DNA from: Elainella sp. Prado103
GTDB lineage: Bacteria > Cyanobacteriota > Cyanobacteriia > Elainellales > Elainellaceae
Assembly: GCA_025454395.1 (NCBI GenBank)
Contig: JALOOM010000041.1
Coordinates: 1 to 37,636 of the forward strand
Direction: 5' to 3'
DNA length: 37,636 nucleotides
Program-made: the position numbers and the translations under genes
In this document: one piece after another, positions 1-10,070 of the stretch
Layout of the letters: each line of letters begins with the position of its first letter
Position numbering within the stretch: position 1 is the stretch's first letter
Notes under the pieces: generated by a model
The model's input: only the letters and a program-made list of their open reading frames with translations
Told to the model about the DNA's origin: nothing
The model's database searches: none

Positions 1-190
1 AATATATTAATTGGAAAAGTAGCGATCCATCAGCGATTGTAGTCGATCTACATCACCAAGACACAATCTTAACGGGGTCTCCGTTAGTCCCCATTAGAAG
101 AAATTATTACGTCGAATATTAGGTCAGAATTATCCCCACCTCCATACCCCGTATCATATCCCATACTATATCCCTACCATATCAGATACC

Positions 191-688
191 ATGTCGAATA
201 CTACCCCTCCCCCTAGCCTCACTCACCTCGATCACCAAGGGCAAGCCCAGATGGTGGATGTATCTGAAAAAGCGATCACTGCCCGATCGGCCATCGCAGT
301 GGGTCAAGTGCGCATGTCATTACAAACACTAGAGGCGATCGAATCGGGCAATGCTCCCAAAGGTGATGTGATCGGCACGGCACGGATCGCGGGCATCATG
401 GCGGCAAAGCAAACTGCTCTCTTGATCCCGCTTTGTCACCCGCTTCCCCTCCGCAAAGTGGAAGTGCAGATTACGCCTGATCCCGCTTTACCGGGCTATC
501 AGATCCAGGCAGAAGTGAAAATCAAAGCTGAAACCGGAGTTGAAATGGAAGCCCTCACCGCCGTCTCTGTCGCAGCTCTGACGCTATACGACATGGCGAA
601 GGCCTTAGAGAAATCGATGGTGATCGAGAATATTCATCTGGTTTCAAAAATAGGCGGCAAGTCGGGTGAATATCGAAAAGATGCGTGA
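191..688 (+). CDS. moaC: MoaC, cyclic pyranopterin monophosphate synthase
   Basis: MoaC acts with the radical-SAM protein MoaA to turn GTP into cyclic pyranopterin monophosphate, the first committed step of molybdenum cofactor synthesis in the cytosol. The 165-residue length is normal for the family. Visible family motifs are MVDVSEKA near residue 21, the LIPLCHPL block near 78-85, [11 protein letters not shown] near 117-127 and YDMAKA near 133-138, followed by the KSGEY tail that carries conserved active-site residues. The ATG start gives a standard N-terminus. No other moa gene is visible, so it looks like a stand-alone gene; its upstream neighbour lies outside the window. It faces clpB convergently across about 120 bp. 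Confidence 0.95.
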   Translation: MSNTTPPPSLTHLDHQGQAQMVDVSEKAITARSAIAVGQVRMSLQTLEAIESGNAPKGDVIGTARIAGIMAAKQTALLIPLCHPLPLRKVEVQITPDPALPGYQIQAEVKIKAETGVEMEALTAVSVAALTLYDMAKALEKSMVIENIHLVSKIGGKSGEYRKDA

Positions 689-693
689 CGATT

Positions 694-731
694 CACAAAA
701 AACGATCGCTCCCTGAGTCAGAGAACGATCG
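694..731 (-). terminator. Probable intrinsic terminator of clpB
   Basis: Read on the minus strand, an imperfect hairpin (outer stem CGATCG at 703-708 pairing with 726-731, then inner pairs interrupted by two C/A mismatches, loop of three) is followed directly by a run of six T (complement of 697-702). It lies about 80 bp past the clpB stop. The stem is not perfect, so efficiency is uncertain. Confidence 0.45.
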
Positions 732-807
732 GGCAATTCGGTATACCTCAATAATCTGGCGGTAATCTGGCGATGATCTAGCGGTGATTTCGCTATTGCT
801 GCCCAAA

Positions 808-3429
808 CTACAGGGTGACTAATTCAGCCGGTAGACGTTTAAAGGCAAGGCGTTCGTTTTCCACATCGACAAAGATCGTGTCACCGTTATGAAACTCGCT
901 GCGCAGGATCGCTTTCGCAATTTGGGTTTCAAGCTCCCGCTGGATCGCCCGCTTGAGGGGACGAGCACCGTAAACTGGATCGTAGCCCACTTCCGCTAGG
1001 AAATCGAGTGCGGCATCGGCAAGGCGAAGCGCCATTTTGCGATCGGCCAACCGGGTAGCTAAGCGGTTGACTTGCAACTGCACAATCTGGCGTAGTTCAG
1101 CCTTCTGCAAGCCGTGGAAGATAATCACTTCGTCGATCCGATTGAGAAACTCTGGCCGGAAGTTGGAGCGCATCGCTTCCATAACTCGATTGCGCATCTC
1201 ATCATAACGCTGATCGTCGCCTGCAATATCCAGGATATATTGCGATCCAATATTACTGGTCATAATAATCACGGTATTTTTGAAATCCACCGTGCGACCT
1301 TGAGAATCAGTCACTCGACCGTCATCCAGGATTTGCAGCATAATGTTGAAGACATCGGGATGGGCTTTCTCGATTTCGTCAAACAGAATTACCGCATAGG
1401 GCCGTCGCCGAATGGCTTCGGTTAACTGTCCGCCTTCTTCATAGCCAACATAGCCCGGCGGGGCCCCAATCAGCCGCGAAACGGCGTGCTTCTCCATATA
1501 TTCCGACATATCGATCCGCACCATCGCTTCTTCAGTGTCAAACAGATAGGCAGCCAGGGCTTTGGCTAGCTCGGTTTTACCCACTCCCGTCGGGCCAAGG
1601 AAGATAAAGCTGGCGATCGGGCGATTGGGATCGGCCAGACCGGCTCTGGATCGTTGGATCGCGTCAGCAACGGCAGTGACGGCTTCATCCTGACCGATCA
1701 CCCGGCGGTGTAGTTCGTCTTCCAGGTGCAACAGCTTCTGCATTTCCGATTCCACCAGCTTGCTGACCGGAATGCCCGTCCACTTCGAGATGATTTCGGC
1801 GATGTCGGACTCGGTGACCTCTTCCCGCAGCAATGACTTACCGCTGGTTTGGGTTTGGGTCAGTTTGGCCTCGGCTTCTTGAACTTGGCGCTGCAAGTCG
1901 GTAAGGGTGCCATATTTCAGTTCTGCCGCCTTATTCAGGTCGTAATCGCGCTCGGCCTGCTGGATTTCCAGGTTAACCCGATCGATCGCCTCCTTCAGCT
2001 TCTGGACTTCGCCGATCACATCTTTCTCCGCCTGCCACTGAGCATTGAGGCTGCTCTGAATTTCCTTCAGATCCGCCAGCTCTTTTTCCAGGCGCTCCAG
2101 CCGTTCCCGCGAACCAATGTCACTTTCCTTTTGCAGAGAAAGCCGCTCCATTTCTAGCTGCAAGATCTTGCGATCGACCTCATCTAGCTCTTCTGGCTTG
2201 GAGGTAATTTCCATCTTCAGTTTGGCGGCTGCTTCATCCACCAGATCGATCGCCTTATCGGGCAGAAATCGATCGCTGATGTAACGGTTTGAGAGGGTAG
2301 CCGCCGCCACCAGGGAGCTATCAGAAATATTCACCCCATGGTGAACTTCATAGCGTTCTTTCAGCCCCCGCAAGATCGAGATCGTATCCTCCACCGTTGG
2401 CTGATCGACATAGACTTGCTGGAAGCGACGTTCCAGTGCAGCATCCTTCTCGATATATTTACGGTATTCATCTAGTGTCGTTGCCCCAATACAGCGAAGT
2501 TCACCCCGCGCCAGCATCGGCTTCAGCAGGTTGCCCGCATCCATTGCACCTTGAGTTGCGCCTGCCCCCACCACGGTATGGATTTCATCAATGAACAGGA
2601 TAATCTGCCCTTTTGAGTCGGTGACTTCCTTCAACACCGCTTTCAGCCGCTCTTCAAATTCGCCGCGATACTTGGCTCCGGCGATCAAGGCTCCCATATC
2701 CAGGGCGATCAGCTTGCGATCCTGCAACGACTGCGGCACATCGCCGCTGAGAATGCGTTGGGCCAAGCCTTCTGCGATCGCCGTTTTACCCACCCCCGGT
2801 TCGCCAATCAAGACCGGGTTGTTTTTGGTGCGACGAGACAAAATTTGGATCGTGCGCCGGATTTCGTCATCCCGGCCGATCACCGGATCGAGCTTGCCTT
2901 GTCGCGCCGATTCCGTTAGATCGCGCCCGTATTTTTCCAGCGCTTCATACTTATTTTCAGGATTTTGATCCGTAACCTTCTGATTGCCTCTAACTTGTTC
3001 CACAGCAGTTTTCAGTTGTTTTTCGGTGAGTTTGAATTCTTGAAACAGGGCTTTGCCAAAGCGATCGTCTCTAGGATAGCCCAGCAGCAAATGCTCTACA
3101 GAAATAAAATCGTCTCCCAGTTCCTGCCTTGCTGCCTCGGCCCGATCCAGCAGCGTATCGAGGGAGCGCCCCAGGTAAACCGAACTGCCTGCCCCTGAAA
3201 CTTTAGGCTGGCGCTGGATCGCCGCCTCGGTATACTCCCGGACGCGCTGCACCGGGGTGCCCAGCTTGTTAAAAATGCTGACCGCCAGCCCCTCGGGTTG
3301 CTCCAACAGCGCCAACATCAGGTGTTCGGGCTCAATTTGCTGATGCTGCGCCTGTTTGGCAATATCCGGGGTACGGGCGATCGCTTCCCAGGCTTTTTCG
3401 GTAAATTGGTTAGGGTTTGTTGGCTGCAT
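808..3429 (-). CDS. clpB: ClpB, Hsp100 protein disaggregase
   Basis: ClpB is a hexameric AAA+ chaperone that threads aggregated proteins through its pore in cooperation with DnaK. The 873-residue protein has the full order: N-terminal substrate domain (about 1-145), first ATPase domain with Walker A GEPGVGKT near 209-216, a long charged coiled-coil middle domain (about 400-540) and second ATPase domain with GPTGVGKT near 615, ending in the C-terminal oligomerisation domain ([12 protein letters not shown]). An upstream GTG would add three residues, but the ATG giving MQPTNPNQF is preferred: it matches the usual cyanobacterial ClpB1 start and has a GAGGTGGAG ribosome site. It is divergent from uvrB across about 290 bp; I saw no CIRCE or other recognisable heat-shock operator there. 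Confidence 0.96.
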   Translation of the reverse strand: MQPTNPNQFTEKAWEAIARTPDIAKQAQHQQIEPEHLMLALLEQPEGLAVSIFNKLGTPVQRVREYTEAAIQRQPKVSGAGSSVYLGRSLDTLLDRAEAARQELGDDFISVEHLLLGYPRDDRFGKALFQEFKLTEKQLKTAVEQVRGNQKVTDQNPENKYEALEKYGRDLTESARQGKLDPVIGRDDEIRRTIQILSRRTKNNPVLIGEPGVGKTAIAEGLAQRILSGDVPQSLQDRKLIALDMGALIAGAKYRGEFEERLKAVLKEVTDSKGQIILFIDEIHTVVGAGATQGAMDAGNLLKPMLARGELRCIGATTLDEYRKYIEKDAALERRFQQVYVDQPTVEDTISILRGLKERYEVHHGVNISDSSLVAAATLSNRYISDRFLPDKAIDLVDEAAAKLKMEITSKPEELDEVDRKILQLEMERLSLQKESDIGSRERLERLEKELADLKEIQSSLNAQWQAEKDVIGEVQKLKEAIDRVNLEIQQAERDYDLNKAAELKYGTLTDLQRQVQEAEAKLTQTQTSGKSLLREEVTESDIAEIISKWTGIPVSKLVESEMQKLLHLEDELHRRVIGQDEAVTAVADAIQRSRAGLADPNRPIASFIFLGPTGVGKTELAKALAAYLFDTEEAMVRIDMSEYMEKHAVSRLIGAPPGYVGYEEGGQLTEAIRRRPYAVILFDEIEKAHPDVFNIMLQILDDGRVTDSQGRTVDFKNTVIIMTSNIGSQYILDIAGDDQRYDEMRNRVMEAMRSNFRPEFLNRIDEVIIFHGLQKAELRQIVQLQVNRLATRLADRKMALRLADAALDFLAEVGYDPVYGARPLKRAIQRELETQIAKAILRSEFHNGDTIFVDVENERLAFKRLPAELVTL

Positions 3430-3722
3430 AAGCTCCACCTCGTCGGGGATCGTCAGTTAAAAACGGTTAAAAATAGAAATTTCCAGCTAAATCTAAATTG
3501 ACTGGGTCTGACCGAATGCATCCATTCTATGAACAGCAGGGCAATTTCCTAGATCGGTGTTCCCCCCTAACCTGATACGCTTCCCCGAATCGACGGACAA
3601 TCTGTGGCATGGGTTCACGATTGGAAACATCAGTTTGTCGCCCCCAATCCCCCCGACTCTCAATCCGATCCGTCATCATAGAAAAGGCATAGAAAAGGCG
3701 CGAACTTTGCAAAGGGACGATC

Positions 3723-5783
3723 ATGGGAGACTTCAACATTCAGGCTCCGTTTGAACCAAAGGGCGATCAGCCAAAGGCGATTCAGCAGCTCACCCAGTTG
3801 GTGAAAAAAGGCGAACGATTCCAGACCCTACTGGGCGCGACGGGTACCGGCAAAACCCATTCGATCGCCCGCGTCATCCAGAATGTGGGCAAGCCGACCC
3901 TGGTGCTGGCCCATAACAAAACCTTGGCGGCGCAGTTGTGCAATGAGCTGCGGGAGTTTTTTCCCGACAACGCGGTGGAATACTTCATCAGCTATTACGA
4001 TTATTACCAGCCAGAAGCCTATATCCCGGTAACAGATACCTACATCGCCAAAACCGCCTCGATTAACGATGAAATCGACATGCTGCGTCACTCGGCCACC
4101 CGATCGCTATTTGAACGGCAGGATGTGATCGTGGTGGCTTCAATTAGCTGCATTTACGGCTTGGGGATTCCGTCGGAATATCTCAAAGCTTCGATCCCAT
4201 TTAAGGTAGGCATGGAGGTCGATCAGCGGCAAATCCTCCGCGATCTGGCGGCGGTACAGTACGAACGCAACGATCTGGATATGGGGCGGGGTAAGTTTCG
4301 GGTTAAGGGGGATGTGCTGGAAATCGGCCCGGCCTATGAGGATCGGCTGATTCGGATCGAGTTTTTTGGCGATGAAATTGACGCGATCCGTTACATCGAT
4401 CCCATTACGGGTGAAACGCTGCAAAGTATGGATGCTCTGAATGTCTACCCAGCCCGCCACTTTGTCACGCCGGATGAGCGGTTGGAGGAAGCCTGCAACG
4501 ACATCGAGCAGGAGTTGAAACTGCGGCTGGTGGAATTAGAGGGCGAGAATAAACTGCTGGAGGCGCAACGGTTGGAACAGCGCACCCGCTATGACCTGGA
4601 AATGTTGCGGGAAGTCGGCTACTGCAATGGGGTGGAAAACTATGCCCGTCATTTAGCCGGTCGGCAAGCTGGCTCGCCGCCAGAATGTTTAGTAGACTAT
4701 TTTCCCAAGGATTGGCTGCTGGTAATCGATGAATCTCACGTTACGATCCCACAACTGCGCGGCATGTATAACGGTGATCGCTCTCGCAAGATGACCTTGA
4801 TCGATCATGGCTTCCGGCTGCCCAGCGCGGCAGATAACCGACCGCTCAAGTCCGAAGAGTTTTGGGAAAAGGTGCAGCAGTGCATTTTTGTCTCGGCGAC
4901 CCCAGGCGAATGGGAATTGGGACAGTCGGGCGGCAAGTTTGAGGTGGAGAATCAGGAAAAAGGCGAAAAGCGGCTCTACATTCCGGGAACGGGGCGCGTC
5001 GTAGAGCAGGTGATCCGTCCAACGGGTGTGCTCGATCCAGAGATTTTTGTCCGCCCCACGGAGGGTCAAATTGATGATCTACTACATGAAATTCAGGAAC
5101 GAGTCAAGCTAAATGAACGAACATTAGTGACAACGTTGACCAAGCGTATGGCAGAAGATTTAACTGAATATCTTCAGGAACGTGCCATCCGAGTCCGCTA
5201 TCTGCATTCTGAGATTAATTCGATCGAGCGGATCGAGATCCTGCAAGATCTGCGGCAGGGAGACTTTGATGTGCTGATCGGGGTGAACCTGCTGCGGGAA
5301 GGCTTAGACCTGCCAGAGGTGTCGCTGGTGGCGATCCTGGATGCTGACAAAGAAGGCTTCCTGCGGGCAGAGCGTTCCTTGATCCAGACGATCGGGCGGG
5401 CAGCGCGTCACATTCGAGGTCAGGCGCTCCTCTATGCGGACAACATGACCGACAGCATGGCGCGGGCGATCAGCGAAACGGAGCGTCGTCGCAAAATCCA
5501 GATGGCATACAACGAGAAGCATGGGATTACGCCACAGCCGATTATTAAGCGATCGAACAATGCCATCCTTCAGTTTCTGGAGGTGTCGCGCCGCCTGACG
5601 GCTCAAGAGCTGGATCAGGCGTTTGAACAGGCGGATGATCTACCGCTGGATACAATCCCGGATTTGATCGTGAAGCTGGAGGCGGAAATGAAGGAAGCCG
5701 CGAAGAAGCTGGAGTTTGAGGAAGCTGCCAAGTTGCGCGATCGGATCAAGCATTTACGCGATCGAATGTTGGGGAAACATTAA
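3723..5783 (+). CDS. uvrB: UvrB, excinuclease ABC subunit B
   Basis: UvrB is the damage-verifying helicase-like subunit of nucleotide excision repair; it receives DNA from UvrA and recruits UvrC. The 686 residues are full length. Visible are Walker A GATGTGKT (38-45), the damage-probing beta-hairpin with [12 protein letters not shown] (91-102), the DEAD-like VIDESH box, the ATPGEWEL and [14 protein letters not shown] segments, IGRAARH (motif VI), and a C-terminal UVR domain (about 640-675) that binds UvrC. The ATG start gives the normal [19 protein letters not shown] opening. I found no clear cyanobacterial LexA box upstream. It stands alone; the next 230 bp carry no recognisable gene. Confidence 0.97.
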   Translation: MGDFNIQAPFEPKGDQPKAIQQLTQLVKKGERFQTLLGATGTGKTHSIARVIQNVGKPTLVLAHNKTLAAQLCNELREFFPDNAVEYFISYYDYYQPEAYIPVTDTYIAKTASINDEIDMLRHSATRSLFERQDVIVVASISCIYGLGIPSEYLKASIPFKVGMEVDQRQILRDLAAVQYERNDLDMGRGKFRVKGDVLEIGPAYEDRLIRIEFFGDEIDAIRYIDPITGETLQSMDALNVYPARHFVTPDERLEEACNDIEQELKLRLVELEGENKLLEAQRLEQRTRYDLEMLREVGYCNGVENYARHLAGRQAGSPPECLVDYFPKDWLLVIDESHVTIPQLRGMYNGDRSRKMTLIDHGFRLPSAADNRPLKSEEFWEKVQQCIFVSATPGEWELGQSGGKFEVENQEKGEKRLYIPGTGRVVEQVIRPTGVLDPEIFVRPTEGQIDDLLHEIQERVKLNERTLVTTLTKRMAEDLTEYLQERAIRVRYLHSEINSIERIEILQDLRQGDFDVLIGVNLLREGLDLPEVSLVAILDADKEGFLRAERSLIQTIGRAARHIRGQALLYADNMTDSMARAISETERRRKIQMAYNEKHGITPQPIIKRSNNAILQFLEVSRRLTAQELDQAFEQADDLPLDTIPDLIVKLEAEMKEAAKKLEFEEAAKLRDRIKHLRDRMLGKH

Positions 5784-6017
5784 TTCTGGGTTTAATTTAT
5801 CTTCTGCAAGTCTTTCTGAAGATATGCATAACCTCGTAAAAAGAGACAGCTATGGTATATTCAGCTATGTTAACAGGATTGATCATACTATCGTTAAGAT
5901 GTAAGATAAGTCGCAGTTAGTTTAGGGGATCGTAGAGAAATTGAGCATGAGGTTTGCTATAGTGAAGGGAATCTCGAATTTCTGCCTATTATCCATCCTG
6001 ATCTGGTGCTAACGGCA

Positions 6018-6605
6018 ATGACAGCGCTGACCTTGCCCCTAACAGTTGATTTCAGGCATGTCCATCTCACGGACGAGCAGTTTTACCAGCTCTGTATCAG
6101 TAATCCTGATCTGAATATTGAACGTAGTGCTGTAGGAGCTTTGATTTTTATGTCACCCGTGGGTGGTGATAGCGGTAACCGGGAAGCAGACTACATTATC
6201 GATCTAGGGAACTGGAACCGGAAAACCAAACTGGGAAAAGTCTTTAGCTCCTCTACAATGTTCAACTTGCCCAACGGTGGCAATCGATCGCCTGATGCAG
6301 CCTGGATCGAGCTATCTCGCTGGCAAGCCCTCACCCCAGAGCAACGGCAAAAATTTCCACCGATCGCCCCAGATTTTGTGATTGAACTGCGCTCTCGCAC
6401 CGATCACCTAGCCACCCTGCAAGAAAAAATGCAGGAATATCTGGATAGCGGCGTTCAGCTCGCCTGGCTGTTCAACCCCCAGGATCAGCAGGTAGAGATC
6501 TATCGGCAGGGGCAAGTTAAAGAGATGCGTGCATTGCCGACGCAGCTTTCTGGCGAAGCCGTGCTACCAGGTTTTGAATTGCAGGTTGAGCAATTTACAG
6601 ACTGA
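6018..6605 (+). CDS. Uma2-family putative restriction endonuclease-like protein
   Basis: This belongs to the Uma2 (DUF820) family, very abundant in cyanobacteria, with a PD-(D/E)XK nuclease fold but mostly unknown biological role. Supporting residues are an early acidic position (READYIIDL), SPDAAWI, PDFVIELRS (the D...E-x-R core) and the family signature LQEKMQEYLDSGVQLAWLFNP, then a C-terminal strand region. The preferred ATG start gives 195 residues; a GTG at 6006 would add four. The frame stays open upstream to about 5910 with readable but unrecognised codons, possibly a remnant. It stands alone between uvrB and an Ada-like gene. Confidence 0.85.
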   Translation: MTALTLPLTVDFRHVHLTDEQFYQLCISNPDLNIERSAVGALIFMSPVGGDSGNREADYIIDLGNWNRKTKLGKVFSSSTMFNLPNGGNRSPDAAWIELSRWQALTPEQRQKFPPIAPDFVIELRSRTDHLATLQEKMQEYLDSGVQLAWLFNPQDQQVEIYRQGQVKEMRALPTQLSGEAVLPGFELQVEQFTD

Positions 6606-6706
6606 TAGGTTGATTAGAGTCCATTGCTGTTGAAGCTCTCCGCCTTGGAGCTAACACAATGGCGATCGGGATAGCAAGCAGCAACAGTTCTGCAATCTCT
6701 AAACTT

Positions 6707-7585
6707 TCATGTCAACTCCTGCCCAATGGCTTGCATTTGACTCGCTTCCCAACCCAGCAGAACCGTTTTGCGATCCAAGCCCCATCGGAAACCGCCCAAC
6801 TCACCCGATCCTCGAATCACCCGATGACAGGGAATTAAGTACCCAATCGGATTACGACCTAAAGCATTGCCAATGGCTCTTGCCGCAGTCGGACGACCCA
6901 TCGCTTCCGCCAGACCCTGGTAGGTTGTGATCCCGCCAAACGGAACGTTCAACAGCGCCCGCCAAACTTGAATTTGAAAATTGGTTCCTTTGACCACCAG
7001 AATCAAAGGTTTGTTGGTAGCGGCAACAGGTGTGAAGATACGATCGCAGATTGCTTGAGTTGCTTGCTGATCCGGGATAATGTCAGCATTTGACCATTCC
7101 AGGCGAAGGAGATCCGCAGCATTTTGACTGGTTGTATCCAGGAAGTGAAGATTGCAGATCCCACGGCAAGTCGTTGCAATCAAGCATTGACCAAAAGGGG
7201 TTGGATGGATTCCATACCCAATTTGCAGTCCTCTTCCCCCCGCCTTAAACTCACCCGGCGACATAGCTTCCAACTTCACAAACAGATCGTGTAAACGCCC
7301 CGGACTCGATAAACCAGTATCTACAGTCAGATCTAACAGGTTCGCAGTCTCAGCGATTTTTGATTTTGCATATTCTACGGTTAGATATTGCAAGAACCGT
7401 TTGGGGCTGATGCCGGCCCATCGGGTGAAGAGGCGCTGAAAGTGATATTCACTCAGATGCACAGACTGCGCGATCGTCGCAAGGTCAGGCTGACTCAAAT
7501 GATTTTGACGCATAAACGTGATCGCTTTGGCAATCCGCTCATAAGTTTCACTGTCATAAATGCTATTTTCTACCAAGAGATTCAT
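6707..7585 (-). CDS. AraC-type HTH / methylated-DNA-protein cysteine methyltransferase (Ada-like)
   Basis: This is a two-part protein: an AraC-type DNA-binding domain (about residues 10-115, with ATIAQSVHLSEYHFQRLFTRW and a degenerate second helix-turn-helix) followed by an O6-alkylguanine-DNA alkyltransferase domain ending in the suicide motif IPCHRV (acceptor Cys near 253) and GxLGGFRWGLDRK. It should repair O6-methylguanine by irreversible self-methylation and may also regulate transcription. The N-terminal zinc/phosphotriester domain of E. coli Ada is absent, so the classical switch is not present. The ATG chosen has AGTAGGTGAT just upstream; ATGs further upstream would add up to 14 residues. 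292 residues. Confidence 0.9.
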   Translation of the reverse strand: MNLLVENSIYDSETYERIAKAITFMRQNHLSQPDLATIAQSVHLSEYHFQRLFTRWAGISPKRFLQYLTVEYAKSKIAETANLLDLTVDTGLSSPGRLHDLFVKLEAMSPGEFKAGGRGLQIGYGIHPTPFGQCLIATTCRGICNLHFLDTTSQNAADLLRLEWSNADIIPDQQATQAICDRIFTPVAATNKPLILVVKGTNFQIQVWRALLNVPFGGITTYQGLAEAMGRPTAARAIGNALGRNPIGYLIPCHRVIRGSGELGGFRWGLDRKTVLLGWEASQMQAIGQELT

Positions 7586-7664
7586 ATCACCTACTGGCTT
7601 CATCATCCGTCCATCTGTAATCCTCAATTTATCGATCGCAGAAGTTCAATGCCACCCGTTTCTT

Positions 7665-7700
7665 GCTGTCTATTTTGCTGTCTATGTCGCTGTCTATGTT
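7665..7700. repeat. 12-bp tandem repeat, three copies
   Basis: Three adjacent copies of a 12-bp unit related to gctgtctatgtt lie in the gap between the aldolase and the Ada-like gene. The copies differ only at the last few positions. No coding role is evident. Confidence 0.8.
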
Positions 7701-7773
7701 GCAAGACTCACCCTGCCAAACTCCTGCAAGTTAAGCTGGATCCCATCGTAGAGGCTCAGATCGAGCAATTCTA

Positions 7774-8700
7774 CTAGAATCCAATCAGCTTCGATCGCTG
7801 TTGGCTTTGCCGATCCGTCAACATCTGAGCGTAAGGGGTCTGGTGCAGGTGGGCTTGTCGGGCTGATCCAAACAACTGCATTTTTTCCATCACAATTGCC
7901 TGCATTGCCTCCACCACCGTTTCCATACAGGGAACTAGATCGGACTGATCTGCCACGCAATCTTCCAAGCGTAGCGTTTTCATATAAGCCTGTCGCACCT
8001 CAGTGTTGACATTAAATTTACAAACACCCAATTCGATCGATTTACTGATCAGGGTTGCAGGTAAACCAGAGGCCCCATGCAGCACCAGTAACACATCTTC
8101 CCCTACTCGTTGACGAATTTTGATCAGGCGATCGAAATCAAGCCGAGGTTCAGTTTTATATTCGCCGTGAACGTTACCGATTGTCACTGCTAAAGCATCA
8201 ACTTTAGTGATCCGAACAAATTCACCAGCCTGGATGGGATCGGTCATTTTCGCTTCTTTCTCTGCAACTGATAAACCATCCTCTGTGCCACTAATTCGCC
8301 CAATTTCTGCCTCCACCACCGCCCCATAGCGATGAGCTAATTCGGTCATTTGGCGGGTAAATTGCATGTTGCCGTCGTAGGGTAAATGGGAGCCATCTGC
8401 CATAACCGAATTCATGCCCGCATCTAACGCAAACTGGATCGCTGCGGCAGATGTACTGTGATCCAAATGCACTGACATCGGTACTTTAGCCGCATTCGCC
8501 GCTTCTAAACAGAGAGAAACCAGGGGCGATCCACCATATTTCAGTGAACTGGGATGAATTTGTAGTATCGCTGGACTTTGATAGGCTTCTGCGGCTTGTA
8601 CAACGGCTCGTACTCCCTCCAAGTTATAGATATTGAAGGCTCCGATGGCATAAATATTGCGGCGGGCAGTTTCCAGCAGTTCGCGAGTGGAGGTGAGCAT
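7774..8700 (-). CDS. Class II fructose/tagatose-bisphosphate aldolase family protein
   Basis: A zinc-dependent class II aldolase of the FbaA/GatY/KbaY group, cleaving or condensing a ketose 1,6-bisphosphate with dihydroxyacetone phosphate. The zinc and active-site residues are visible: HLDH (78-81), the acidic EAEIGRISG segment near 130-138, GNVHGEY (His178) and LHGASG (His208). At 308 residues it is shorter than the roughly 360-residue cyanobacterial Calvin-cycle enzyme, and its tail (QRSKLIGF) is unlike it. It is therefore more likely a paralogue with a different sugar substrate than the main FBP aldolase. Substrate cannot be set from sequence alone. No pathway partner is adjacent. Confidence 0.88.
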   Translation of the reverse strand: MLTSTRELLETARRNIYAIGAFNIYNLEGVRAVVQAAEAYQSPAILQIHPSSLKYGGSPLVSLCLEAANAAKVPMSVHLDHSTSAAAIQFALDAGMNSVMADGSHLPYDGNMQFTRQMTELAHRYGAVVEAEIGRISGTEDGLSVAEKEAKMTDPIQAGEFVRITKVDALAVTIGNVHGEYKTEPRLDFDRLIKIRQRVGEDVLLVLHGASGLPATLISKSIELGVCKFNVNTEVRQAYMKTLRLEDCVADQSDLVPCMETVVEAMQAIVMEKMQLFGSARQAHLHQTPYAQMLTDRQSQQRSKLIGF

Positions 8701-8887
8701 AATTTTGGAGGCGTAGATGACTGAACCAGGTGAGAATCAGGTGAATCGATCGGTGAGACTATGAGATGGGACTATGAGATTGGATCGAGCTGCCTCTCCT
8801 AGTTTCGCTCAAATCAGCCACATTTGTCTCAAGTCGGGAAAAGGGAGTCGGCCAATCCAGTCAAACGGGGGAAAGTCGTAGGCTAGA

Positions 8888-9316
8888 ATGGGTGAACGCA
8901 TCCCCAGCATAGTCCAATCTCTACCCATGCAGACCTCGCTTTTAGACCTCTTGCAGCAGCATCAACCCTGGGACGATCGGGAAGCTCAGCACCAAGCCAA
9001 TATCCTCACCTTACTGACGACTGCTCCAACCCCATTTCATCGTCAGCATTATCAACCGGGACATATTACTGGGAGTGCTTGGGTCGTCAGTGCAGATACG
9101 CAACAAGTGGCATTGATCTATCACCGGAAGTTCGATCGCTGGTTGCAACCGGGTGGTCATGCTGAACCAGGCGAAATAGATGGCAGAACCACCGCGATCC
9201 GTGAAGTTCAAGAAGAGTCCGGTTTAACCTTACGACCGAGTCAAGCGACTTTGTTTGACCTGGATGTTCATCTAATTCCAGAAATGGATTGTTGGAGATC
9301 TCAGCGGCAAGCCTAG
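8888..9316 (+). pseudogene. NUDIX hydrolase, C-terminally truncated
   Basis: The protein opens with a family-typical N-terminus (QTSLLDLLQQHQPWDDREAQ), GHITGSAWVV and a NUDIX box, GGHAEPGE..TAIREVQEESGL, in the common cyanobacterial variant with one extra residue between the Glu and the REx2EE core. After FDLDVHLIP the normal continuation (a histidine-rich strand and the rest of the fold, about 40 or more residues) is missing; the frame runs into an unrelated short tail (EMDCWRSQRQA) and stops. I therefore call it a probable pseudogene, though the catalytic box is intact and a short active protein cannot be excluded. Translation could also start at the ATG at 8927. Confidence 0.7.
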
Positions 9317-9445
9317 AGCATCCATCTTATTATAGCGATTTGGCAATCCTGACCATGGTGACGGAAGCAGGAGGAGGACAAACTTAGGTCTTAGCGATAG
9401 TATTGAGGATGAACAGTTAACTTGTTACATGTCCTCTCGATTTCC

Positions 9446-9646
9446 ATGAGTAGTTTACAAGACATTGAAAGTGCTATCAGTAAGCTATCCGCAGATGAGC
9501 TTGCTGCTTTCCGAGCCTGGTTCGCAGAGTTTGATGCTGAGGTATGGGATCGGCAGTTTGAGGAAGATGTTGCCGCAGGTCGGCTTAATAAGTTGGCAGA
9601 GCGAGCACTGCAACATTTACGAGAAGGGCGTTGCACTGATCTGTGA
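9446..9646 (+). CDS. Putative antitoxin of a RelE/ParE-type module
   Basis: A 66-residue acidic protein (SLQDIESAISKLSADELAAFRAWFAEFDAEVWDRQFEEDVAAGRLNKLAERAL). The ELAAFRxWFxEFDAExWDRQFExDxxAGRLxxLAEEAL-type pattern is a recurrent partner of RelE/ParE toxins in cyanobacteria. No DNA-binding fold can be made out, so autoregulation is not evident. The ATG at 9446 is preferred over an in-frame TTG 24 bp upstream. Its stop overlaps the GTG start of the next gene in a GTGA arrangement, so the two are translationally coupled. Confidence 0.8.
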   Translation: MSSLQDIESAISKLSADELAAFRAWFAEFDAEVWDRQFEEDVAAGRLNKLAERALQHLREGRCTDL

Positions 9647-9903
9647 GATATCGCGCAACTCCTGATTTCTGGTATCACTATCGACAGTTACCAGATGACA
9701 TTCAAGACCTCGCCGATCGATGTTATGAGTTGCTCAAGCAGGATTCTCGATATCCATCGCTGCACTTCAAAAAGGTAGGGCAATTTTGGTCAGTACGAAT
9801 AGGCGTTCATTACCGTGCTTTAGCAGTAGAGGAAAACAACGATATTGCGTGGTTTTGGATTGGAACACATGCGGAATATGATCAGTTGTTGCGAGGTGGA
9901 TAG
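9643..9903 (+). CDS. RelE/ParE-family toxin
   Basis: An 86-residue basic/aromatic protein with a RelE/ParE-like pattern: short N-terminal strand (RYRATPDFWYHYRQLP), helical segment DIQDLADRCYELLKQD, then strands HFKKVGQFWSVRIGVHYRALAV and the end motif AWFWIGTHAEYDQLL. Such toxins usually act as ribosome-dependent mRNases or, in the ParE branch, on gyrase; I cannot tell which here. GTG start, overlapping the antitoxin stop by four bases. Both genes are intact. Confidence 0.83.
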   Translation: MRYRATPDFWYHYRQLPDDIQDLADRCYELLKQDSRYPSLHFKKVGQFWSVRIGVHYRALAVEENNDIAWFWIGTHAEYDQLLRGG

Positions 9904-10070
9904 CACCAGCTAGCATAGTCCCTCAGGTAGACAGCGTCAATAGAGAATTAAAGAGAGTGTGATATTCGGTTGAATCCAGTCACAGGTACATTCCCTGCCC
10001 CTTGAGGCATTAGTGCGATCAAAAAAGGTTGGGAGGCTCGATACCCCGCTGCTTACGGTGGGGCGATTTG

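Noticed and set aside
3430-3438. GTG start that would extend ClpB by three residues
   Set aside because: The ATG giving MQPTNPNQF matches the family start and has a well-placed GAGG site that the GTG would interrupt.
3439-3722. Search for LexA and CIRCE operators between clpB and uvrB
   Set aside because: No sequence close enough to either consensus was seen.
5910-6017. Open frame continuing upstream of the Uma2 ATG
   Set aside because: It reads EHEVCYSEGNLEFLPIIHPDL but does not look like a Uma2 N-terminus and lacks a good start; at best a remnant.
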